Assembly (NCBI GenBank): GCA_021796905.1
Contig: JAKABK010000135.1
Coordinates: 1-5,929, forward strand
DNA length: 5,929 nt
Direction: 5' to 3'
Source: Actinomycetes bacterium
GTDB lineage: Bacteria > Actinomycetota > Acidimicrobiia > Acidimicrobiales > Palsa-688
Shown: piece after piece, positions 1 to 5,929 of the stretch
How positions within the stretch are numbered: the first letter of the stretch is position 1
How the letters are laid out: each line of letters opens with the position of its first letter
The notes under the pieces: generated by a model
The model's database searches: none
Seen by the model: only the letters and a program-made list of their open reading frames with translations
Told to the model about the DNA's origin: nothing
Program-made: the position numbers and the translations under genes

Positions 1-368
1 GCTCCCGAGCGGAGGGCGGCGCGCACCGCCTCGGTGGCTGCCCGGTCGGCGACGAGACCGGACCGCTCGGGAAAGCTGCAGCGGGTGACCCGCCGTCCGG
101 CGCCGGCCAGTCGCCGGGCCAGGGTGTCGGCGATCGCCTCGTCGGTGTTGGCGTCGGAGACCAACACCACCTGTCCCCAGTCCGCCTCGTCGAGGAACGC
201 ACCCAACGCGTCGAGTGCATCGTGGCCGATCACGACCCGCGTCGACGCCTCGGGGTGCGATCCGCCGCACCCGGGGCAGGCGCCGCCCGGACCGGTTCGG
301 TCGGTCGCCCGGCCGGCGCCGCCCGGACCGCTGGCAGCGGCGGTGGTCGCCGGAGGGCCGGGGCTCAC
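1..368 (-). CDS. araM: AraM-like glycerol-1-phosphate dehydrogenase family protein (3' partial)
   Basis: Only the first 122 codons are in the window. After a disordered Ala/Gly/Pro-rich stretch (about 1-30) comes CPGCGGSH (31-38), then VVIGHDALDALGAFLDEA (45-62), VVLVSDANTDEAIADTLA (67-84), and RRVTRCSFPERSGLVADRA with a following helix (about 92-118). This order and spacing resemble the N-terminal Rossmann half of B. subtilis AraM, with its LGKQAADSLLDYV, IVLVCDQNT and IIPENEAGDVTADE segments. AraM is a metal-dependent NAD(P) glycerol-1-phosphate dehydrogenase of the iron-alcohol-dehydrogenase/dehydroquinate-synthase fold. The catalytic metal-binding half is outside the window, so activity cannot be judged. 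The GTG start overlaps the araD stop by 4 bases and has GGGGAG at 7 bases, which indicates co-translation with araD. The assignment rests on motif memory plus operon context; another member of the fold acting on a sugar phosphate or alditol is possible. Confidence 0.72.
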   Translation of the reverse strand, partial: MSPGPPATTAAASGPGGAGRATDRTGPGGACPGCGGSHPEASTRVVIGHDALDALGAFLDEADWGQVVLVSDANTDEAIADTLARRLAGAGRRVTRCSFPERSGLVADRAATEAVRAALRSG

Positions 369-1159
369 CACCGGTCTCCCCGCGTCGCCCCACCGCGCTC
401 CACGCTGTCGTGCGCGCTGCTGCCCCGCCCCACGCCACCCTGCCCGCCACGACCCTGCCCGCCACCGCCCTGCCCGTAGGTGGCTCCCGGGCCGTGCTTG
501 CGGGAGAAGTGCTTGGCTGTCACGTGGGCGGGCAGCACTCCGGTGCCGGGGGCGAGCTGATAGGTGAGCAGCGCCATCCGGGCCACCTCCTCGAGGGTCG
601 CCGCCACCTCGACCGCACCGTGCGGGTCGGCGCCCCAGGCAAAGGGCCCGTGGCCGGGCGCGAGCACCGCCGGCACCCGGGCCGGCCCCCGGTCGCCGAC
701 CGCCTCGACCAGGATCGTCCCGGTCGCCTCCTCGTAGCCGCCCGCGACCTCGGCCTCGGTGAGGGCTCGGGCGACGGGCACGGGGAGGGCGGACAGGTCG
801 GCGTGGGTCGTGCCGAGCACGGGGATCTCCCGACCGGCCTGGGCGAAGGCGGTCGCGTGGGTGGAGTGGGTGTGGACCACCCCCCCGATCCCGGGGAAGG
901 CCCGGTACAGCTGCAGGTGGGTGTCGGTGTCGCTCGACGGGCGGAGCCGACCTCCGATCACGGTGCCGTCCAGGGCCACGGCGACAAGGTCCTCGGCGCG
1001 CAGGCGTTCGTAGGGGACGCCGCTCGGTTTGATCACCATCACCCCGGCCGCCCGGTCGATGCCGCTCACGTTGCCCCAGGTGAGGGTCACCAGGCCGTAG
1101 CGGGGGAGCGCGAGGTTGGCCTCCAACACCGCGGCGCGCAGCTCGGTCAGCTCTAGCAC
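365..1159 (-). CDS. araD: L-ribulose-5-phosphate 4-epimerase with a Gly-rich C-terminal tail
   Basis: This class II aldolase-fold enzyme converts L-ribulose 5-phosphate to D-xylulose 5-phosphate and so feeds the pentose phosphate pathway. It has 264 residues from GTG; E. coli AraD has 231. Residues 1-230 align end to end with that enzyme. The substrate-phosphate region shows TWGNVSG (27-33) and KPSG (44-47). The Zn2+ ligands are present as His96 and His98 in VVHTHS and His170 in GHGPFAWG. Asp77 (SSDTDTH), Asp121 (THAD) and Tyr228 (ATYGQ) match the E. coli catalytic residues Asp76, Asp120 and Tyr229. The family normally ends at YGQ. Here 34 more residues follow, Gly-, Arg- and Gln-rich at first (GQGGG, GQGRG and GQGGV units), then polar and ending GDRW. 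The last codons also form the araM ribosome binding site and start, and the TGA overlaps the araM GTG by 4 bases. Activity should be kept if the tail does not cover Tyr228. Confidence 0.96.
   Translation of the reverse strand: MLELTELRAAVLEANLALPRYGLVTLTWGNVSGIDRAAGVMVIKPSGVPYERLRAEDLVAVALDGTVIGGRLRPSSDTDTHLQLYRAFPGIGGVVHTHSTHATAFAQAGREIPVLGTTHADLSALPVPVARALTEAEVAGGYEEATGTILVEAVGDRGPARVPAVLAPGHGPFAWGADPHGAVEVAATLEEVARMALLTYQLAPGTGVLPAHVTAKHFSRKHGPGATYGQGGGGQGRGGQGGVGRGSSAHDSVERGGATRGDRW
376..381 (-). promoter_or_regulatory. araM ribosome binding site inside araD
   Basis: GGGGAG lies 7 bases before the GTG at 366-368 and 4 bases before another in-frame GTG at 369-371. The spacing and the GTGA overlap with the araD stop favour the GTG at 368. 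Confidence 0.6.
431..475 (-). repeat. Three in-frame 15-bp tandem repeats in the araD 3' end
   Basis: On the minus strand the units are GGGCAGGGCGGTGGC (475-461), GGGCAGGGTCGTGGC (460-446) and GGGCAGGGTGGCGTG (445-431), encoding GQGGG, GQGRG and GQGGV (residues 229-243). The first unit starts on the Gly-Gln of the conserved AraD terminus YGQ. This suggests that the tail began by slippage or tandem duplication of the native end. The unit of 15 bases keeps the reading frame. Confidence 0.75.
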
Positions 1160-1166
1160 CGCAGTT

Positions 1167-1174
1167 CTCCCCTC
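1167..1174 (-). promoter_or_regulatory. araD ribosome binding site
   Basis: GAGGGGAG ends 7 bases before the GTG at 1157-1159. This sets the araD start inside a frame that stays open well upstream. The protein from this GTG (LELTELRAAVLEANLALP) lines up with the E. coli AraD N-terminus. Confidence 0.75.
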
Positions 1175-1188
1175 GGGCCTGCCGACGC

Positions 1189-1201
1189 CCGGAGGCTCCG
1201 G
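1189..1201 (-). other. Small hairpin in the araA-araD gap
   Basis: CCGGA and TCCGG flank a three-base loop starting 4 bases after the araA stop codon. There is no T-tract, so it is not an intrinsic terminator. Possible roles are limiting 3' decay or altering araD expression; it may equally be chance. Confidence 0.25.
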
Positions 1202-1205
1202 CTCC

Positions 1206-2720
1206 TCACCGTCCGCCCGCGGGGAACAGCCGGTAGTAGGCGTCGTTCCAGCGCAGCTCCTGAGCGAAGCGCTCCGGTTCGGTCGACGCGCCGATACGGA
1301 CCAGCTCGACACCCATGATCTCGGCCAGGTCGCCCAGGGCCTCGGGGCTGACCGCCGAGCTGAGAACCGTGTGGTGGGGTCCGCCGGCGGTGAGCCAGCA
1401 CTCCGCCGAAGCGGCCAGGCTCGGCGTGGGCTCCCACACTGCCCGGGCGACCGGCAGGCGCGGCAGCGGCTCGTCGGCTGCCACCACCTCGATGTCGTTG
1501 CACACCAGGCGCAACCGGTCGCCGAGGTCGATCAGGCCGACGACGATCGCCGGTCCGGGGGCGGCGTCGAACACGAGCCGGACCGGGTCCTCGCGGTTGC
1601 CGATCGACAGCGGATGGATCTCGCAGCGCGGCCTGCCGGCGGCGATGGTCGGGCACACCTCGAGCATGTGGGCGCCGAGGATCTTCGGCCGGCCGGGGCC
1701 GAGGTGGTAGGTGTAGTCCTCCATGAACGAGGTCCCCCCCGCCGAGCCCTCGCCCATCACCTTGAGCACCCGCAGCAGCAGGGAGGTCTTCCAGTCTCCC
1801 TCGGCGCCGAAACCGTAGCCGTCGTGCATGAGCCGCTGCACCGATATCCCCGGGAGCTGGCGGAGCCCACCGAGATCCTCGAAGTTGGTGGTGAACGCAT
1901 CGAAACCCCCGGAGCCGAGGAACGAGCGGAGCCCCGCCTCGATGCGGGCGGCGTCGCGCAACGAGCGGTGCCGGTCGCCTCCGCTCGCCAGCTCCGGGGC
2001 CAGCTCGTAGCGCTCGGCGTACTCGCCGACGAGGGCGTCGATCTCGTCGGGGCCGGCGGCGTCGACCGCGGCCACCAAGTCGTTGACGCCGTAGGCCTTG
2101 ACCGCGACACCGAGCCGGATCTGGGCCTCGACCTTGTCGCCGTCGGTGACCGCCACGTCGCGCATGTTGTCCCCGAAGCGGGCCATCCGCAGTGAGCGTG
2201 CGGCGGCCGCGCCGAGAGCGGCGCGCATCCACTGGCCTATCCGGGCGCGCACCGCCGGGTCGCTGGCGTGACCGACGACGGTCTTGCGACGGACGCCCAT
2301 GCGGGTCTCGATGTAGCCGAGCTCCCGGTCGCCGTGGGCGGCCTGGTTCAGGTTCATGAAGTCCATGTCGATGCTGTCCCAGGGCAAGGACCGGTTGATC
2401 TGGGTGTGCAGGTGCAGCAAGGGTTTCTGCAGCGCGCTCAGCCCGGCGATCCAGGACTTGGCGGGGGAAAAAGTGTGCATCCAGGTGAGGACCCCGACGC
2501 AGCGGTCGGTCCCGGTGGCATCGAGGCAGGCCCGCCGGATGGCGTCCGCGTCGGTCAGCACCGCTCGCCACTCGATGCGCACCGGCAGGTCGCCGGCGTC
2601 GTTGAGCATCGCGACTATCCGCCGGGACTGCTCGTCTACCTGGCGCAGGGTCTCCTCACCGTAGAGATCCTGGCTCCCGGTGAGGAACCAGCAGGTCGGG
2701 GTCGCGGGCGTCGGGCTCAT
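1206..2720 (-). CDS. araA: L-arabinose isomerase
   Basis: This enzyme interconverts L-arabinose and L-ribulose, the first intracellular step of the pathway, and is normally a Mn2+-dependent oligomer. It has 504 residues against 500 in E. coli, with similarity along the whole length. Conserved blocks include [14 protein letters not shown] (about 15-28), [10 protein letters not shown] (82-91), [15 protein letters not shown] (112-126) and [17 protein letters not shown] (181-197). The residues equivalent to the E. coli metal and active-site set Glu306, Glu333, His350 and His450 are all present: Glu307 (AEGDWK), Glu334 (FMEDYTYH), His351 (AHMLEVCP) and His450 (HHTV). The ATG at 2720 is fixed by GGAG 7 bases upstream (2728-2731) and by the 4-base overlap with the araB stop. 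The same frame stays open far upstream into araB, but that part has no AraA similarity. The stop is followed by 46 bases before araD. Confidence 0.98.
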   Translation of the reverse strand: MSPTPATPTCWFLTGSQDLYGEETLRQVDEQSRRIVAMLNDAGDLPVRIEWRAVLTDADAIRRACLDATGTDRCVGVLTWMHTFSPAKSWIAGLSALQKPLLHLHTQINRSLPWDSIDMDFMNLNQAAHGDRELGYIETRMGVRRKTVVGHASDPAVRARIGQWMRAALGAAAARSLRMARFGDNMRDVAVTDGDKVEAQIRLGVAVKAYGVNDLVAAVDAAGPDEIDALVGEYAERYELAPELASGGDRHRSLRDAARIEAGLRSFLGSGGFDAFTTNFEDLGGLRQLPGISVQRLMHDGYGFGAEGDWKTSLLLRVLKVMGEGSAGGTSFMEDYTYHLGPGRPKILGAHMLEVCPTIAAGRPRCEIHPLSIGNREDPVRLVFDAAPGPAIVVGLIDLGDRLRLVCNDIEVVAADEPLPRLPVARAVWEPTPSLAASAECWLTAGGPHHTVLSSAVSPEALGDLAEIMGVELVRIGASTEPERFAQELRWNDAYYRLFPAGGR

Positions 2721-4360
2721 GGCTGGTCTCCGTGGGTCGCGTTGCGGAGACGGCGGAGACGGTGGAGCACGTCGTTGCCGCCCCGGCCGAAGTGGTCGTG
2801 GAGCTGGCGGTACTCGTCGTAGAGGCGGTCGTAGGCGTCGGCGGCATCGGGGCGCGGCACGAAGGCTGCTTCGACGCGTCGTCCCATCGCCTCGGCGGCT
2901 GCCGCTACGTCGGGGTGGGCGCCGGCGGCGACCGCTGCATGGATCGCGGCACCGAGAGCCGGGCCCTGTTCGGTGCCGATGAGCGAGATCGGTCGTCGGA
3001 GGACATCGGCGTAGGTCTGCATCACGAAGCGGTTCTTGATCAGGCCGCCCGCGGCGGTGAAGGAGCGAACCGTGACGCCGGCGGACTCGAACGCCTCTAC
3101 GATCGTGCGGGTCCCGAACGCGGTCGCCTCGACCAGCGCCCGGTACACGTCCTCGGGGCGGGTTGCGAGGGTCAGGCCGACGATCACGCCGGACAGCTCG
3201 TGGTCGACGAGCACCGAGCGGTTCCCGCCCTCCCAGTCGAGCGCGACCAGCCCGTGGGCACCGACCGGCTGGGCGGCGGCGAGACTCGTCATCCGCTCGT
3301 GGGCGTCGTCGCCGCCGCCGGCGATCCGCTCGGCCCACCAGGCGAAGATGTCCCCGACACCGCTCTGGCCGGCCTCGAACCCCCACAGGCCCTCGACGAT
3401 GCCTCCCCGGACGCAACCGCACATCCCCGGCACATCCGCGGGCTGGTCGGCCACCATGACGTGGCAGGTGGAGGTGCCCATCACCGCGACCATCTGGCCG
3501 GGCCCGGTCGCCTCGGCCGCCGGGGGTGTCACGTGGGCGTCGACGTTGCCGGTCGCCACGGCGATCCCGGCCCGCAGACCGGTCCGGGCGGCCGCCTCGT
3601 CGGTGAGCGAGCCCACCCGGGCGCCGAGCGGGGAGAGGGGGTGGGCGACCTTGGTGGCGTAGAAGTCGGCGAAGGCGGGGTCGAGCGCTGCGAGGTACTC
3701 CGGCGACGGGTAGGTCCCGTCCTGGAACAGTCCCTTGTAGCCGGCGGTGCAGGCGTTGCGGGACTCGGTTCCGCACAGCTGCCAGACGATCCAGTCGGCG
3801 GCCTCGATGAAACGGTCGGCCCGGTGGTAGATCTCCGGAGCCTCCTCCAGCAGCTGGAGCGCTTTGGCGAGCTGCCATTCCGAGGAGATCCGGCCGCCGT
3901 AGCGCGCGAGCCACGGCTCTGCCCGCTCGGCGGCGGTGGCCGTGATCCGGTCGGCCTGGGCCTGGGCGGCGTGGTGCTTCCAGAGCTTCACGTAGGCGTG
4001 GGGCTCGTCGACCAGGTCATCGAGGAGGCACAGTGGGGTCCCGGCGGAGGTGACCGGGAGCACGGTGCAGGCGGTGAAATCGGTGGCGATGCCGATCACC
4101 GCAGCCGGGTCGACCCCGGCGACCCTGACGGCCTCGGGGACAGCGGTGGCGAGCACGTCGAGGTAGTCGCCGGGGTGCTGCAGCGCCCAGTCGGGAGGCA
4201 ACGGCTGGCCGGAGGCGGGCAGTGTCGCTTCGATGGAGCCGTGGGCGTAGTCGTGCACCGCCGAGCCCATCTCGGTCCCGTCGGACACGGCGACCACCAG
4301 CGCCCGACCCGACAGGGTGCCGAAGTCGACGCCGACCACGTAACGCTCAGCGCCGGTCAT
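2717..4360 (-). CDS. araB: L-ribulokinase
   Basis: This FGGY-family carbohydrate kinase phosphorylates L-ribulose to L-ribulose 5-phosphate with ATP in the cytoplasm. It has 547 residues from the second ATG (548 from the ATG at 4363); E. coli and B. subtilis AraB are about 560-566. The N-terminal domain begins with the phosphate-binding loop [12 protein letters not shown] (about 9-20) and includes TDFTAC (about 93-98) and [11 protein letters not shown], whose aspartate (about residue 274) fits the FGGY catalytic base. The C-terminal domain has [10 protein letters not shown] (about 293-302), the LDWEGGNRS stretch (about 374-382) and the FGGY signature around [19 protein letters not shown] (about 436-454). 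The end, [18 protein letters not shown], is a normal AraB terminus. Its TGA overlaps the araA ATG by 4 bases (ATGA), so the two are probably translationally coupled. Linkage to araA and araD separates it from other FGGY kinases such as xylulokinase. Confidence 0.97.
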   Translation of the reverse strand: MTGAERYVVGVDFGTLSGRALVVAVSDGTEMGSAVHDYAHGSIEATLPASGQPLPPDWALQHPGDYLDVLATAVPEAVRVAGVDPAAVIGIATDFTACTVLPVTSAGTPLCLLDDLVDEPHAYVKLWKHHAAQAQADRITATAAERAEPWLARYGGRISSEWQLAKALQLLEEAPEIYHRADRFIEAADWIVWQLCGTESRNACTAGYKGLFQDGTYPSPEYLAALDPAFADFYATKVAHPLSPLGARVGSLTDEAAARTGLRAGIAVATGNVDAHVTPPAAEATGPGQMVAVMGTSTCHVMVADQPADVPGMCGCVRGGIVEGLWGFEAGQSGVGDIFAWWAERIAGGGDDAHERMTSLAAAQPVGAHGLVALDWEGGNRSVLVDHELSGVIVGLTLATRPEDVYRALVEATAFGTRTIVEAFESAGVTVRSFTAAGGLIKNRFVMQTYADVLRRPISLIGTEQGPALGAAIHAAVAAGAHPDVAAAAEAMGRRVEAAFVPRPDAADAYDRLYDEYRQLHDHFGRGGNDVLHRLRRLRNATHGDQP

Positions 4361-4365
4361 CATCG

Positions 4366-4369
4366 CTCC
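4366..4369 (-). promoter_or_regulatory. araB ribosome binding site (GGAG)
   Basis: GGAG lies 2 bases before the first of two adjacent ATG codons (4361-4363) and 5 bases before the second (4358-4360). A gap of 2 is too short for normal initiation, so the second ATG is the better start. Confidence 0.6.
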
Positions 4370-4385
4370 GCTGGTCGGTATCTCG

Positions 4386-4427
4386 CCGACGTCGGTGCTC
4401 CGGCGCCGGGGTTGTTGCTGCCGGCAG
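4386..4427. promoter_or_regulatory. Cluster of three perfect 10-bp palindromes (possible operator region)
   Basis: Three perfect 10-bp palindromes stand in a row: CCGACGTCGG (4386-4395), CCGGCGCCGG (4400-4409) and CTGCCGGCAG (4418-4427). Their centres are 14 and 18 bases apart. They lie 22-64 bases upstream of the araB start, where a repressor or activator could act. LacI- and GntR-type sugar regulators bind palindromes, but none of these sites matches an operator that I recognise, and short palindromes are common in DNA this rich in G+C. The regulatory call is inference. Confidence 0.3.
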
Positions 4428-4436
4428 GTTCACAGG

Positions 4437-4466
4437 CTCGGTCTACCACTGCGCTGTGGCGCCGAG
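4437..4466 (-). other. Imperfect hairpin after the abfA stop
   Basis: The arms CTCGG (4437-4441) and CCGAG (4462-4466) enclose a second stem, CCAC (4446-4449) with GTGG (4456-4459), around a six-base loop; an asymmetric internal loop separates the stems. It begins 11 bases after the abfA stop codon on the minus strand. No run of T follows it, so it does not look like an intrinsic terminator. It could mark a 3' processing or stabilising structure, or be chance in GC-rich DNA. Confidence 0.35.
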
Positions 4467-4477
4467 AGGCGTCGGGC

Positions 4478-5929
4478 TCACCGCCGGCGCCTGGCGACGA
4501 GCGTGCTCCACGACAGGGCCGGGATGGAGACCTCGATCCGCCCGGAGCGCTCGGCGGGCAGGGGGACGGCGACCGGCGCCGGCCACCCGGCTGCGTCCGT
4601 CGGCCGTGGGGTCGAGTCGACGAGCTGTTCGTGTGAGACCAGCGCGAAGTCGGGCCAGGCGTTGAGGTCGAGGGTGGTCGCCACGGACTGTCCGGGGGAG
4701 CGGTTTGCGATCAACAGGCGTAGCTCGTCGCCGTCAGCCGAGACGGTCGCCGCCACGTCGAGGATCGGAACGCTGCCGAGGCCGGCCACGTCGTGCTCCG
4801 GTGTAGACAGCGCGACCCGGAGCGAGTCGCCCTCGCCGTAGCGGATCAGGTCCCGGTAGGGCCAGAAGATCGACTGGCGCCACGCCGGGCGGCCCGGTTC
4901 GGCGACGATCGGGGCGATCACGTTGACCAGCTGGGCGAGGCAGGCGACCTTGACCCGGTCGGCGTGGCGGAGCAGCGAGTTGACCAGGGTGCCGACCACG
5001 ACCGCGTCGTCGTGGTCGTAGCGGTTCTCGAGCATCGGCGGCGCCTGCTGCCAGGGTTGGTGGACGGGTTCGGCGTCACGGTGCCAGACGTTCCACTCGT
5101 CGAATGACAGCCCGATCCGTTTGGTCGAGCGGCGCTCGGCTCCGACGTGGTCGCAGGTGGCGGCGACGGTCTCGATGAAGCGGTCCATGTCGATCGCCGA
5201 AGCGAGGAACGCCCCACGCTCGGTGTAGGGCCGTCCGTAGTACGAGTGCAGCGAGATGTAGTCGACGTCGTCGTAGCAGATGTCCAGGACTGTCGCCTCC
5301 CACGCCGGGAAGCTCGGCATCGCCGAGTTGGAGCTGCCGCAGGCGACCAGCTCGATGGTCGGGTCGACCGCGCGCATCGCCCGGGCGGCTTGCAGGGCGT
5401 CCTTCGCGTAGTCGGCGGCGGGGCGGTGCCCGATCTGCCAGGGGCCGTCCATCTCGTTGCCGAGGCACCACAGCTTCACCCCGTAGGGTTCCGGGTGGCC
5501 GTTGGCGGCACGCCGGTCCGACCAGTAGGTCCCGGCGGGATGGTTGGTGTACTCGACCAGGGCGGCGGCGGCCCCGGTGCCCCGGGTGCCGAGGTTGACC
5601 GCCAACATCGCCTCGGACCCGGCGCTCGCGCACCAGGCGAGCGCCTCGTCGGTGCCGAAGCGGTTGGTCTCCACGCAGCGCCACGCCAGGTCGAGGCGCC
5701 GGGGCCGATCCTCCGGCGGGCCGATCCCGTCCTCGAAACGGTAACCCGAGACGAAGTTGCCACCCGGGTAGCGCACCACCGGCACGCCGAGCTCCCGGAC
5801 GAGCCCGATCACGTCGGAGCGGAACCCGTCCCCGTCGGAAGAGGGGTCCTCGGGGTCCCAGATCCCCCCGTACACGCAACGCCCCAGGTGCTCGACGAAC
5901 GATCCGCCCAGACGCCGGTCGATAGTACC
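4478..5929 (-). CDS. abfA: Intracellular-type alpha-L-arabinofuranosidase, GH51 (5' partial)
   Basis: This retaining glycosidase releases terminal L-arabinofuranose from arabinan or arabinoxylan oligosaccharides. The frame is open to the window edge and gives 483 residues; family members are about 500, so roughly 20 N-terminal residues are missing. The fragment opens with a family-typical stretch (GSFVEHLGRCVYGGI at about residues 9-23), so the in-frame GTG at 5875 falls inside conserved sequence and is not the start. Other GH51 landmarks are RYPGGNFVSGYRFEDG (about 53-68), the acid/base glutamate in WCLGNEMDGPWQ (Glu159 of the fragment, codon 5453-5455) and the nucleophile glutamate in SFDEWNVWH (Glu278, codon 5096-5098). 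A beta-sandwich-like C-terminal region ends in SWSTLVARRRR before TGA. The TIM barrel and both catalytic residues are intact. Bacterial GH51 enzymes are usually cytoplasmic, but a signal peptide cannot be excluded because the N-terminus is absent. It is the first visible gene of the arabinose cluster, 117 bases upstream of araB. Confidence 0.95.
   Translation of the reverse strand, partial: GTIDRRLGGSFVEHLGRCVYGGIWDPEDPSSDGDGFRSDVIGLVRELGVPVVRYPGGNFVSGYRFEDGIGPPEDRPRRLDLAWRCVETNRFGTDEALAWCASAGSEAMLAVNLGTRGTGAAAALVEYTNHPAGTYWSDRRAANGHPEPYGVKLWCLGNEMDGPWQIGHRPAADYAKDALQAARAMRAVDPTIELVACGSSNSAMPSFPAWEATVLDICYDDVDYISLHSYYGRPYTERGAFLASAIDMDRFIETVAATCDHVGAERRSTKRIGLSFDEWNVWHRDAEPVHQPWQQAPPMLENRYDHDDAVVVGTLVNSLLRHADRVKVACLAQLVNVIAPIVAEPGRPAWRQSIFWPYRDLIRYGEGDSLRVALSTPEHDVAGLGSVPILDVAATVSADGDELRLLIANRSPGQSVATTLDLNAWPDFALVSHEQLVDSTPRPTDAAGWPAPVAVPLPAERSGRIEVSIPALSWSTLVARRRR

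Larger units (their letters stand above)
4361..4477 (-). other. abfA-araB intergenic spacer
   Basis: This is the longest non-coding stretch in the window; the other junctions are overlaps or 46 bases. It holds the araB ribosome binding site, three perfect 10-bp palindromes and an imperfect hairpin just after the abfA stop. I found no convincing -35/-10 pair on the minus strand and no T-tract after the hairpin, so neither an internal promoter nor an intrinsic terminator is supported. Read-through from abfA into araB is the simplest view, with possible mRNA processing or operator binding here. Confidence 0.6.

Noticed and set aside
433..474. The C-rich plus-strand repeat as a CRISPR or regulatory repeat array
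   Set aside because: Only three 15-bp units, directly adjacent, without spacers, in frame within araD; best read as a coding tandem repeat.
34..567. Plus-strand open frame over the araM fragment and araD end
   Set aside because: The translation is Arg/Pro/Ala/Ser-rich with no family motif. The minus strand in 1-368 gives a coherent AraM-like sequence with a ribosome binding site and coupled start.
215..1156. Long plus-strand open frame antisense to araD
   Set aside because: It is codon-aligned with araD and also runs across the araD-araM junction; composition artefact.
1160..1312. An upstream start for araD giving 315 residues
   Set aside because: The extra residues would overlap the araA end, share no similarity with AraD N-termini and lack a suitable ribosome binding site. 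The GTG at 1159 has one at 7 bases and matches the E. coli start.
1116..2195. Long plus-strand open frame antisense to araA
   Set aside because: It is codon-aligned with araA on the opposite strand, so it is open for the same compositional reason; no conserved motif is seen.
1153..2571. A 472-codon minus-strand open frame overlapping araA
   Set aside because: It is Arg/Pro/Gly-rich, a shifted-frame shadow of araA, whose catalytic residues are all in the other frame.
2721..3914. Upstream extension of the araA frame to give a 902-residue fusion protein
   Set aside because: This part overlaps araB in another frame, is Arg/Pro-rich and has no AraA or other family similarity. The ATG at 2720 has a good ribosome binding site and gives the family's normal length.
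4437..4466. Rho-independent terminator after abfA
   Set aside because: The stem is interrupted and no T-run follows it on the minus strand.
2732..4636. A 634-codon plus-strand open frame antisense to araB
   Set aside because: It is exactly codon-aligned with araB on the other strand. With G or C at nearly every third araB codon position, antisense codons begin with G or C and cannot be stops, so a long open frame is expected. The product has no recognisable motif, and araB is clearly real.
5076..5879. Second minus-strand open frame inside the GH51 gene
   Set aside because: It is a shifted-frame shadow with Arg-rich low-complexity translation. The GH51 frame has both catalytic glutamates and runs through to the window edge.

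Overview
The window is about 70% G+C with strong G/C bias at third codon positions. It carries five co-directional genes, all on the minus strand. Codon bias, GTG starts and protein similarity to actinobacterial sugar enzymes suggest a high-GC Actinomycetota-like bacterium; the exact lineage cannot be read from the sequence. I see no mobile element, CRISPR array, RNA gene or phage gene.

In transcription order (right to left): a GH51 alpha-L-arabinofuranosidase (4478-5929, 5' end outside the window); a 117-base gap with several short palindromes; L-ribulokinase araB (2717-4360); L-arabinose isomerase araA (1206-2720, 4-base overlap with araB); a 46-base gap; L-ribulose-5-phosphate 4-epimerase araD (365-1159); and an araM-like glycerol-1-phosphate dehydrogenase family gene (1-368, 4-base overlap with araD, 3' end outside the window).

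Together these form a complete intracellular route from arabinan or arabinoxylan oligosaccharides to central metabolism. The glycosidase frees L-arabinose, AraA converts it to L-ribulose, AraB phosphorylates it to L-ribulose 5-phosphate, and AraD epimerises that to D-xylulose 5-phosphate for the pentose phosphate pathway. The role of AraM here is unknown. No transporter, regulator or confident promoter lies in the window, so these are probably upstream of position 5929 or downstream of position 1.

The pathway is well known and I do not claim a new system. The most unusual points are a 34-residue Gly-rich tail on AraD that appears to have grown from in-frame 15-bp repeats of its own conserved terminus, and the presence of araM, whose product makes an archaeal-type lipid backbone in Bacillus, at the end of an araBAD operon.
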